Assembly (NCBI GenBank): GCA_035461345.1 | Contig: DATHVJ010000032.1 | Location: forward strand, 1-8,914 | Reading direction: 5' to 3' | Length of the DNA stretch: 8,914 bases | From: DASPWW01 sp035461345 | Lineage (GTDB): Bacteria; Actinomycetota; Thermoleophilia; Solirubrobacterales; 70-9 | Shown: piece after piece, positions 1-5,848 of the stretch | Layout: every line of letters begins with the position of its first letter | How positions within the stretch are numbered: the stretch's first letter is position 1 | The notes under the pieces: generated by a model | What the model was told of the DNA's origin: nothing | Seen by the model: only the letters and a program-made list of their open reading frames with translations | The model's database searches: none | Program-made: the position numbers and the translations under genes

Positions 1-615
1 CGTCTTAAGGGCCCCGGCGAAGCGCCCGTACGGGACGCTCACCTTGGCGTCGGTGCTCAGGACCTTCGCGAAGTCCTCCGCCTCGCCGGCCAGGTACTCC
101 TGGCGGTAGGTCGAGCCCGGCCGCGGGTCGCCCGGCATCGCGATCCCCGGCTGCGCTCCGTCGACGCCGGCCTCGAACGAGCCGGATCGCGTCACCACCT
201 CGCCGTTCTCGTACTCGGCCGTGTCCTCGCCCAGGTACCAGATATTGCCGTCCGAGTCCTGGGCGTACCAGTCGTCGGTTATCTCGATCGCCTCGCCCTT
301 CTCGCTCACGACGTCGTGCACCACCCGCGCCTCGATCCCGTTCGCGACCTTCTTCGTGCGGTCGGTTACCGTGACTACCACGCGCAGCTCGCTGCCGCCC
401 TCGGTCTCGCGGTACACCCACCGGTTCCCGGGCTTCATCGGCCAGTACGGGTTGTCGATCTCGGTCGTGAACTCCGCCGGGTCGAGCTCCACCCGCTCGG
501 CGCCACGCGGCAGGTCCTGGCTCGTGCTCACGTCATCTCCCTCGTCGCCGTCGCCACACCCCGCAACCGCGAGCGCGGCGATCGACGCCGCGGCGGCGAT
601 CAGCCTCGTTCTCAT
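1..615 (-). CDS. Secreted lipoprotein of unknown function, 3' end outside window
   Basis: Partial gene: 205 codons are visible from ATG at 615, with no stop before the window edge, so the C-terminus is missing. The start is supported by a GGAGGAGG ribosome site a few bases upstream. Residues 1-19 form a short signal peptide (MRTR followed by an Ala-rich hydrophobic stretch) ending in the lipobox V-A-G-C with Cys20 as the lipidation site, so the mature protein should sit on the outer face of the membrane. An acidic linker (about 21-35) leads into a soluble domain with NPYWPMKPGNRWVY (55-68), DWYAQD.DGNIWYLGEDT (115-132) and AGVDGAQPGI.MP (149-161). I recognise this pattern from uncharacterised bacterial lipoproteins and secreted proteins, but know no biochemical function. 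It lies 73 bp after the histidine kinase gene, same strand, behind its own copy of the repeat pair found before the regulator. It may be a target, or a signal-sensing partner, of that system. Confident as a lipoprotein gene; function unknown. Confidence 0.85.
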   Translation of the reverse strand, partial: MRTRLIAAAASIAALAVAGCGDGDEGDDVSTSQDLPRGAERVELDPAEFTTEIDNPYWPMKPGNRWVYRETEGGSELRVVVTVTDRTKKVANGIEARVVHDVVSEKGEAIEITDDWYAQDSDGNIWYLGEDTAEYENGEVVTRSGSFEAGVDGAQPGIAMPGDPRPGSTYRQEYLAGEAEDFAKVLSTDAKVSVPYGRFAGALKT

Positions 616-668
616 CTCGTGCCTCCTCCATTCGGGTCCACGTGCCCGGCGGAGGTCTAAGACGGGCG
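616..668 (-). promoter_or_regulatory. Leader and putative promoter of the lipoprotein gene
   Basis: Between the repeat pair (669-687) and the lipoprotein ATG (615) the minus strand carries TTAGAC at 660-655, a weak -10-like hexamer. It is followed by a leader of about 30 bases that ends in the strong GGAGGAGG ribosome site near 622-629. The -10 assignment is inference: no convincing -35 box is seen, as expected if a bound regulator replaces it. The ribosome site is clear. Confidence 0.4.
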
Positions 669-687
669 CATGAGGGCCCGATGAGAG
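669..687 (-). promoter_or_regulatory. Putative OmpR-type operator: direct repeat, 11-bp period (lipoprotein gene)
   Basis: Minus strand reads CTCTCATCGGGCCCTCATG: two related octamers, CTCTCATC and CCCTCATG, starting 11 bp apart. OmpR/PhoB-family regulators bind as head-to-tail dimers to direct repeats of about one helical turn, so this is the expected geometry. The same element, in the same orientation relative to transcription, lies before the response regulator gene at 2749-2767, with 16 of 19 bases identical. It begins just past the stop codon of the kinase gene and 53 bases before the lipoprotein start. Binding by the neighbouring regulator is inferred. Confidence 0.6.
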
Positions 688-688
688 C

Positions 689-2053
689 TCAGCGGTCGGG
701 GATCGAGAGGCACACCACGGTCGAGCGCTCCCCTACCGCGATCGTTGCCCGTCCCCCGTGGGCGGCCGCGATCGCCTGCACGATCGCGAGGCCGAGTCCG
801 GCGCCGCCGCCGGACCGGCCGTGGTCGGCGCGCGTGAAGCGCTCGAACGCGGTCTCCTCGAATCCCGCGGGGAACCCCTCGCCGGCGTCCGTGACCTCGA
901 CCACGACGGCGCCGTCGTCGCGACGCGCCGCAAGCCTCACGTTGCCGCTGCCGTGACGGAGCGCGTTGTCGACCAGGTTGCCGACCGCCTGCTCGATCCG
1001 AAGCACGTCGAGCTCGGCGTCGAGGCGCCCTGGCACGTTGACGGCGATCCCCCGGCCGTCCTCGGCGGCGCGGCGACCGAACCGCTCGCCCACTCGCGAA
1101 AGCAGCGTGCCGACATCGACCCGCTCACGCTTGAGCGGCAGCCTTCCCTGATCGGACCGCGCAACGACGAGCAGGTCCTCGGCGAGCCTGGAGAGCCGCT
1201 CGACCTCCTCCGCCGCCGAGCGCAGAGCCATCTCGAGCTCGTCCCGGGTCCGGCCGGAACGCTCGGCGAGCTCGAGCTCGGCTCGCAGCACGGCGAGCGG
1301 CGTTCGCAGCTCGTGGCTCGCGTCGGCGACGAACACGCGCTGGCGCTCCAGCGACGCCTCGATCCGGTCCAGCATCCGGTTGAGCGTCTCCGCGAGGCGG
1401 TGGATCTCGTCGTCGGCGCGGGACAGCGGCAGCCGCTCGCCGCTTCGCTCGAGCGTGATCTCGGCCGCCCGCCGCCGCATCGACTCGACCGGCGCCAGCG
1501 ACCGGCTCGCCAGCACGTACCCGAGGCCGGACGCGATCAGGAGCGCGAGCGGGGCGCCGATCGCGAACGCCGCCGCGATCCCGGCCAGGGCCTCGTCGCG
1601 GTCCCCGGTCGAGGCGCCGGCGACGACCACGAACGATCCCTCAGCCGTCGTCGCGGGCTCGGCAAGCACCCGCGCCTCGGCGTCGAGGCCGGCGACGTCG
1701 CGCTCGATGAGCACGGGCCCGTCGGCTGCCTTCCGGATCTCGTCCCCGTCGATCGCCGCCCCGGCGCCGCGTTGCAGCGTCGACGCGACGACCTCGCCGT
1801 CGGGAGTGAGGATCTGTGCGAACCCCTCCTCGCCTTCGAACAGGCCGCCCGCGAGCGTCGGCGGGCGCTCGCCGGGGCGAGCGAGGAGTTCCTCGACGTC
1901 GTGGACCCGGGCCTCGAGACCGTCGTCGAGCGCCTCGGTCAGGCCGTTCGACACCCGCAGGTACACGAACAGCCCGGCGAGCACGAGCACGAGAAGAAGC
2001 GCCGCCGCGAACGCCACCGTCAGCCTGGCGCGGATCGACAACCGGTCCAGCAT
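689..2053 (-). CDS. Sensor histidine kinase of a two-component system (HAMP, HisKA, HATPase_c)
   Basis: 454-residue membrane sensor kinase that should autophosphorylate on histidine and pass phosphate to the adjacent OmpR-type regulator. A first membrane helix (about 10-32) and a second (about 158-182) enclose an extracytoplasmic sensing region of about 125 residues that I cannot assign to a known fold. A HAMP linker follows (about 183-236). The H-box is FVADASHELRTPLAVLR with His247 as phosphorylation site. The ATP-binding domain shows the N-box (QAVGNLVDNALRH, about 356-367), G1 (DAGEGF, Asp389) and G2 (GGAGLGLAIV, about 416-425). Length is usual for the class. The frame stays open upstream to 2305, but the start at 2053 is preferred: it gives a proper N-terminus (MLDRLSIRAR then the first helix), has GAAGGGA upstream, and overlaps the regulator stop as TGATG, implying translational coupling. 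Signal sensed is unknown. Confidence 0.95.
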   Translation of the reverse strand: MLDRLSIRARLTVAFAAALLLVLVLAGLFVYLRVSNGLTEALDDGLEARVHDVEELLARPGERPPTLAGGLFEGEEGFAQILTPDGEVVASTLQRGAGAAIDGDEIRKAADGPVLIERDVAGLDAEARVLAEPATTAEGSFVVVAGASTGDRDEALAGIAAAFAIGAPLALLIASGLGYVLASRSLAPVESMRRRAAEITLERSGERLPLSRADDEIHRLAETLNRMLDRIEASLERQRVFVADASHELRTPLAVLRAELELAERSGRTRDELEMALRSAAEEVERLSRLAEDLLVVARSDQGRLPLKRERVDVGTLLSRVGERFGRRAAEDGRGIAVNVPGRLDAELDVLRIEQAVGNLVDNALRHGSGNVRLAARRDDGAVVVEVTDAGEGFPAGFEETAFERFTRADHGRSGGGAGLGLAIVQAIAAAHGGRATIAVGERSTVVCLSIPDR

Positions 2054-2727
2054 CACGCATCCCTTCGCAGCCGGTAGCCGGCGCCGCGCACCGTCTCGAT
2101 GCTGTCGGCACCGAACGGCCTGTCGATCTTCTGGCGCAGGTAGCGCACGTACACGTCGACGACGTTGGAGCGGTTCTCGTACTCGTAGTCCCAGGCGTGC
2201 TCGAGGAGCTGGTACCGTGACAGCACCTGCTCCGGCCGGCGCATGAACACCTCCAGCAGCGCGAACTCCTTCGCCGACAGCGAGATCTCGGTGTCCCGAC
2301 GCCACACCTGGCGCGTCGCCGGGTCGAGGCGCAACTCCCCGACCTCCAGCACCACCGGGCGCTCGACCGGGCCTCGCCGCGCCAGCGCGCGCAGCCGCGC
2401 CCGCAGCTCGGCGACCGAGAACGGCTTCACCAGGTAGTCGTCAGCTCCCCTGTCGAGCCCCGCCACGCGGTCCTCGACGGCGTCGCGCGCGGTAAGCATC
2501 AGGACCGGGGACCACACGCCGTCGTCGCGCAGCCGCCGGCAGGTCTCGAAGCCGTCGATCCCTGGGAGCATCACGTCGAGCACGATCGCGTCGTACTCGG
2601 TCGACCCCGCCATCCAGAGCGCTTCCTCGCCGCGCTCGGTGACGTCGACCGACATCCCCTCCTCGAGCAGCCCACGGCGGATCAGGGCCGCCATCTTGAG
2701 CTCGTCCTCGACGACCAGGATCCTCAT
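2053..2727 (-). CDS. OmpR/PhoB-family response regulator
   Basis: 224-residue transcription factor, the partner of the sensor kinase translated directly after it. The receiver domain (1-115) has the acidic pocket (Glu7, Asp8), the phosphoacceptor Asp51 in IVLDVMLPGIDGFE, Thr79 and Lys101 in the KPF motif. All catalytic positions are intact. The C-terminal winged-helix domain (about 125-222) has the usual EFALLEVFMRRP, recognition-helix segment VVDVYVRYLRQKI and the closing TVRGAGYRL hairpin. Length is normal for the family. It probably binds the 11-bp-period direct repeats before its own gene and before the lipoprotein gene, so autoregulation is likely (inference). There is no clear ribosome site before the ATG, and the repeat pair ends only 21 bases away, which suggests a very short leader or a leaderless mRNA. 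Which regulator subgroup it belongs to cannot be told by eye, so no symbol is given. Confidence 0.96.
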   Translation of the reverse strand: MRILVVEDELKMAALIRRGLLEEGMSVDVTERGEEALWMAGSTEYDAIVLDVMLPGIDGFETCRRLRDDGVWSPVLMLTARDAVEDRVAGLDRGADDYLVKPFSVAELRARLRALARRGPVERPVVLEVGELRLDPATRQVWRRDTEISLSAKEFALLEVFMRRPEQVLSRYQLLEHAWDYEYENRSNVVDVYVRYLRQKIDRPFGADSIETVRGAGYRLRRDA

Positions 2728-2748
2728 GGGGCGATGCTCACGGTCCTA
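2728..2748 (-). promoter_or_regulatory. Putative promoter of the regulator-kinase operon, possibly leaderless
   Basis: Only 21 bases separate the repeat pair from the regulator ATG. On the minus strand GAGCAT (2739-2734) fits the loose xANNNT form of an actinobacterial -10. A start seven bases on would fall at or next to the A of the ATG. No purine-rich ribosome site is visible in this interval. The promoter placement is inference from spacing, not a strong motif match. Confidence 0.35.
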
Positions 2749-2767
2749 GATGAGAGTCCGATGAGAG
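2749..2767 (-). promoter_or_regulatory. Putative OmpR-type operator: perfect direct repeat, 11-bp period (regulator gene)
   Basis: Minus strand reads CTCTCATCGGACTCTCATC: two perfect CTCTCATC octamers separated by three bases, that is one copy per helical turn. This geometry is what OmpR/PhoB-type dimers recognise. A near-copy precedes the lipoprotein gene at 669-687. A perfect 8-bp repeat in tandem, placed just upstream of a regulator start, is unlikely to be chance in this GC-rich DNA. That the regulator binds it is inferred. Confidence 0.65.
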
Positions 2768-2861
2768 AATCCCAGGATCGCAGGTGACGCCGCGTGAGCG
2801 CACCCGGGCGAGGATTTCGCATACGATCCCCGCTCCCGCGACCCTGGGGCTCAAGGAAGAG

Positions 2862-2936
2862 ATGACGGCTGTAGCGAGTCCTACACTCCGTCGCGAGGAG
2901 TGGCTCCCGCGGACGACCGCGACGATCGCGAGGTAG
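2862..2936 (+). other. Candidate small ORF of 24 codons, possibly a gene remnant
   Basis: ATG at 2862 is preceded by AAGGAAG at a plausible ribosome-site distance, and TACGAT at 2822-2827 resembles a -10 box. It encodes 24 residues (MTAVASPTLRREEWLPRTTA...) before TAG. I recognise no family, and it has no hydrophobic segment. It could be the surviving start of the gene whose decayed kinase portion follows at about 2966, a genuine short peptide, or chance. No suitably spaced -35 box is visible. Listed because it is the only ORF in the interval with translation signals. Confidence 0.15.
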
Positions 2937-2965
2937 AGCCGACCCGCGCCTCCGGCCACCAGGCC

Positions 2966-3295
2966 GCAGGGTTCGGCCTCGAGCCGGGCTCGACGTTCGC
3001 CGGCACCGCGGGGCGCGAGTTGACTACGACCGGCCGCTTCGTCGGCCACGGTCGACTACGTGGCGCCGAGCAGATCGCCGGCGAGGCGGTCGACGGCCGC
3101 GCCGACGTGTACTCGCTGGCGTGCGTTGCCTTCCACGCGCTCCGCGGCGAGCCGCCGTTCCGACGCGATACTCCGATCGCGACCATGTTCGCCCACGCGA
3201 ACGCGCCGCGGCTCTCGGAGCGTGCGCCGGGACTCCCGTCAGCGCTCGACGACGCGTTGGGGCGGAGGATGGCGCAGCGACCGGACGCGCCCGTG
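2966..3295 (+). pseudogene. Decayed fragment of a PknB-like Ser/Thr protein kinase (C-lobe only)
   Basis: The frame starting at 2900 shows a recognisable kinase activation segment and C-lobe. It contains GFGL at 2969 (for DFGL), LTTTGRFVG, EQIAGEAVDGRADVYSL (for the conserved D-V-Y/W-S-L-G of subdomain IX) and LRGEPPFRRDTPIATMFAH. It closes with the ALDDAL...RPDA stretch that ends such domains. The ATP-binding N-lobe, the invariant lysine and the HRD catalytic loop are absent. At 3046-3068 the expected TVDYVAP is read only one frame over (3048-3068): an extra C near 3046-3047 and a lost G near 3068 cancel, giving HGRLRGAEQ instead of TVDYVAPEQ. With no catalytic core and a scrambled activation segment, it cannot be an active kinase. 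The ends are approximate. It is in frame with the sugar kinase gene downstream, with no stop between. Confidence 0.75.
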
Positions 3296-3367
3296 ACCAG
3301 GGAGTCAGCGTCGCGAAGGTCCCCGGCCGGCGGGCTCGGGCGCGACGGGGCACATACGCTTGTGCCG

Positions 3368-4291
3368 ATGATCCTGTGCCTCGGCGAAGCCCTGGTGGAC
3401 CTGATCTGCGAGCGTCGGGTCGCCTCTGAGGACGACGTGGATTCATTCCGCCCGCACTTCGGCGGGGCGCTCGCCAACGTCGCCGTCGCCGCCCGCCGGG
3501 CTGGCGCAAGTAGCGGGCTGGCGGGTGGCACCGGCGACGACGAGTGGGGCCGGTGGCTCGCCGGACGGCTCGAGCGCGAGGGGGTGGACCTGCGCTTCTT
3601 CAGCTTGCTCGCAGGCGAGTCGACCCCGGTCGCCTTCGCGACCTTTGACCTTGATGGCGAGCCGTCGTTCCGGATCTATGGCGGGATCGGCGCCGCGGTC
3701 GAGTCGATCGAGCCGCGACTCGCCGAGGCGATCGACGCCGCGTCGGCGCTTGTCTTCACCTCGACCACGCTGGCCGCCCCGCAAGAGGCGCGGATCACCC
3801 GTCGAGCTCGCGAGCTGGCGCTCGAGCGCGATGTTCGCGTCTGCCTCGACGCCAACATCCGCCCGAACCGGTGGGGCGGCGACGCGCGTCCCGCCGTCGA
3901 GGCCGCGCGCGAGCTCGTGCCGGGCTCGTTCCTGGTCAAGGCCAACCGCGACGAGGCGATCGCGATCGCCGGCGTCGACGATCCGCGCCGGGCCGCCGCG
4001 GAGATCGCGGCAATGGGGGCAGAGCTTGCCGTGGTCACGCTCGGGGGCGAGGGTGCTGTGACGAGCGGCGCCAGCGAGGTCGAGCTTCCGGCGCTCGACG
4101 TCGAGGTGGCATCGAGCCTCGGCGCCGGCGACGCCTTCATGGGCACGCTGGTCGCGGGGCTCGCCACTCGCGACTGGGATCCACGCCGCGCCCCAGAGGC
4201 GCTCGGGCCGGCGCTCGCCGCGGCGGCGGATGCGTGCACGCGCTGGTCGGCGTTGCCTGAGCGACGCAGCGGCTACCGGGGTCCGCCTTAA
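3368..4291 (+). CDS. PfkB-family carbohydrate kinase, fructokinase-like
   Basis: 307-residue ribokinase/PfkB-fold kinase expected to transfer phosphate from ATP to a sugar in the cytoplasm; the overall pattern is closest to fructokinases. The N-terminus MILCLGEALVDLI is the standard first strand. PfkB signature 1 is seen as FGGALANVAVAARRAGA and GGTGDDEWGRWL (31-64), DANIRPNRW (161-169) matches the D-x-N-x-R segment of fructokinases, and the C-terminal signature is SSLGAGDAFMGTLVAGL (249-265) with the catalytic-base Asp255. The usual DTT before GAGD is SSL here. The start at 3368 is chosen because family homology begins there; an in-frame GTG at 3362 is an alternative, and the frame is open back to 2900 only because it runs through the kinase remnant. 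No good ribosome site is seen; TACGCT (3355-3360) could be the -10 of a leaderless transcript. First gene of the sugar operon. KDG kinase or another PfkB member is possible. Confidence 0.9.
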   Translation: MILCLGEALVDLICERRVASEDDVDSFRPHFGGALANVAVAARRAGASSGLAGGTGDDEWGRWLAGRLEREGVDLRFFSLLAGESTPVAFATFDLDGEPSFRIYGGIGAAVESIEPRLAEAIDAASALVFTSTTLAAPQEARITRRARELALERDVRVCLDANIRPNRWGGDARPAVEAARELVPGSFLVKANRDEAIAIAGVDDPRRAAAEIAAMGAELAVVTLGGEGAVTSGASEVELPALDVEVASSLGAGDAFMGTLVAGLATRDWDPRRAPEALGPALAAAADACTRWSALPERRSGYRGPP

Positions 4292-4321
4292 CATCGTGTC
4301 GGTGTACGAGTCCGGCACGGC

Positions 4322-5788
4322 GTGAGCGCGGTCGCCCGCCAGTGGTGGCGCGACGCGGTCACCTATCAGGTCTATCCACGCTCGTTCCAGGACTCCGACG
4401 GCGACGGCATCGGCGACCTGCGCGGGGTCATCGAACGCCTCGACCACCTCGCGTGGCTCGGCGTCGATGCGCTGTGGCTGTCGCCGATCCATCCCTCTCC
4501 GGACGCCGATCTCGGCTACGACGTGAGCGACTACGAGTCGGTCGACCCGCGGCTCGGCACGCTCGACGACTTCGAGCAGCTGGTCGCGGCGGCGCACTCG
4601 CGCGGGATCCGGGTCGTGCTCGACCTGGTCGCCTCGCACACATCGATCGAGCATCCCTGGTTCCGCGAGCATCCCGACTGGTATCTGTGGTCCGACCACG
4701 GCCCGGCGAACAACTGGCGGGCCAGCTTCGGCGGCTCGGCGTGGGCCCGCGACGAGCGCAGCGGCCGCTGGTACCTGCACTCCTTCTTCCCCGAGCAGCC
4801 CGATCTCGACTGGCGCAACCCGGAAGTACGCGAGGCGATCGGCGAGGTCGTCCGCGTGTGGCGTCGCCGCGGCGTCGACGGGTTCCGGGTCGACGCCGCC
4901 GATCGGCTGGTCAAGGACGCCGAGCTGCGTGACGACCCCCCCGCGAGGCGGCCGTTCCCGCTCCCGCTGCACGACGAGCACTCACGGCTCGACCACCTGC
5001 GCTCGCGCAACGATCCCGACATCGGCGTCGCGCTCGGCGCCCTCGCGGAGGCGGCCGACGGAGCGCCGCTGATCGGCGAGGTCTACCTTCCGAACGAGGC
5101 GCTTCGCGCATACCTCGAGCACCTCGAGCTCGTCTTCTCGTTCGAGTTCATGCACTCCCCGTGGCAGCCAGGCGCCCTCCGCGAGGCGATCGCGGGCGCA
5201 GTCGCCCTGAGCGGTGTCGCCTGGGTGCTGTCCAATCACGACTTCCCCCGCCTCGCGACCCGCGTGGGGGAGGAGCGGACCCGGATCGCGGCGCTGCTGC
5301 TGCTGACCCTGCCGGGCGCGGCGTTCGTGTACCAGGGCGACGAGATCGGGATGAGCGACGGCCCGGGCGCGGACCCACCGCTCGACCGCGTCGGGCGCGA
5401 CGTCCACCGCCACCCGATGCAGTGGGAGCCGCGGGCGGACGGCGGCTTCACGTCGGGGCGGCCGTGGCTCCCCCTCGTCGACCCCGAGCTTCGCAACGTC
5501 GGCGGGCAACGCGACGATCGCGATTCGCTGCTGCGCCTGTATCGGCGGCTGATCGAGCTGCGGCGTGGGCTCGGCGGCGGCTTCCGCCTGCTCGATGCTA
5601 CCGGCGGCGTTCTCGCCTACGCGCGCGGCGAGCACGTCGTGGCGATCAACCTCGGCGACGAGCCGACGCCGGCACCGCCCGCTGGCGAGCTCGTGCTGGC
5701 GACGGAGCCGGGCGCCGACGCGGGCGAGATCGCGCCCAACGCCGGCCTTGTCGTGCGCCGCGAGGCGGCCTCGGATCGTGGTTTTTAG
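4322..5788 (+). CDS. GH13 alpha-glucosidase-type glycoside hydrolase
   Basis: 488-residue alpha-amylase-family enzyme, expected to hydrolyse alpha-glucosidic bonds of small imported sugars. No signal peptide, so cytoplasmic. The (beta/alpha)8 barrel begins with WWRDAVTYQVYPRSF and the DSDGDGIGDL calcium-type loop (24-33). The conserved regions are all found: region I DLVASHTS (101-108), region II GFRVDAADRL with nucleophile Asp191, region III LIGEVYLP with acid/base Glu253, and region IV LSNHDFPR with Asp307. QPDLDWRNPEVR (159-170) and QGDEIGM (338-344) are typical of alpha-glucosidases and oligo-1,6-glucosidases. A small beta domain ends the protein. Region I has Ser105 where Asn is usual. 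It is shorter than the roughly 530-560 residues common for this group. It starts with GTG, 30 bp after and in the same frame as the sugar kinase, without a clear ribosome site. Substrate (maltose, sucrose, isomalto-sugars, trehalose) cannot be fixed by eye. Confidence 0.93.
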   Translation: MSAVARQWWRDAVTYQVYPRSFQDSDGDGIGDLRGVIERLDHLAWLGVDALWLSPIHPSPDADLGYDVSDYESVDPRLGTLDDFEQLVAAAHSRGIRVVLDLVASHTSIEHPWFREHPDWYLWSDHGPANNWRASFGGSAWARDERSGRWYLHSFFPEQPDLDWRNPEVREAIGEVVRVWRRRGVDGFRVDAADRLVKDAELRDDPPARRPFPLPLHDEHSRLDHLRSRNDPDIGVALGALAEAADGAPLIGEVYLPNEALRAYLEHLELVFSFEFMHSPWQPGALREAIAGAVALSGVAWVLSNHDFPRLATRVGEERTRIAALLLLTLPGAAFVYQGDEIGMSDGPGADPPLDRVGRDVHRHPMQWEPRADGGFTSGRPWLPLVDPELRNVGGQRDDRDSLLRLYRRLIELRRGLGGGFRLLDATGGVLAYARGEHVVAINLGDEPTPAPPAGELVLATEPGADAGEIAPNAGLVVRREAASDRGF

Positions 5789-5848
5789 AAATCCTCCCGA
5801 GTGGGTATAAGCGCGTACGCGCGCGTGGAGCGCGCGCGGGAGGAGAGG
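5789..5848 (+). promoter_or_regulatory. Intergenic region before the binding-protein gene: possible internal promoter, palindrome, strong ribosome site
   Basis: This 60-bp gap is unusually long for the operon. It contains TATAAG at 5806-5811, a reasonable -10. TTTTAG 17 bases upstream, at the very end of the hydrolase gene, is a poor -35. The perfect palindrome GCGCGTACGCGC (5811-5822) overlaps the edge of the -10 and could be an operator, though CG-rich palindromes arise easily here. GGGAGGAG (5838-5845) is a strong ribosome site that selects the TTG at 5849. An extra promoter boosting the binding-protein gene is plausible, since such proteins are usually made in excess over the permeases, but this is inference. 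Confidence 0.35.

Noticed and set aside
758..2077. Long plus-strand open frame opposite the histidine kinase
   Set aside because: Its translation is Arg/Pro/Gly-rich with no recognisable family. It is the antisense of a clear kinase gene, and long antisense frames are common in GC-rich DNA.
2054..2305. N-terminal extension of the histidine kinase frame back to 2305
   Set aside because: This stretch is the out-of-frame shadow of the response regulator. The kinase start at 2053 has a ribosome site and the TGATG overlap.
2768..2900. Search for tRNA, small RNA or terminator hairpins in the intergenic stretch before the kinase remnant
   Set aside because: No cloverleaf, no T-tract after a stem and no CCA-type end was seen; nothing supports an RNA gene.
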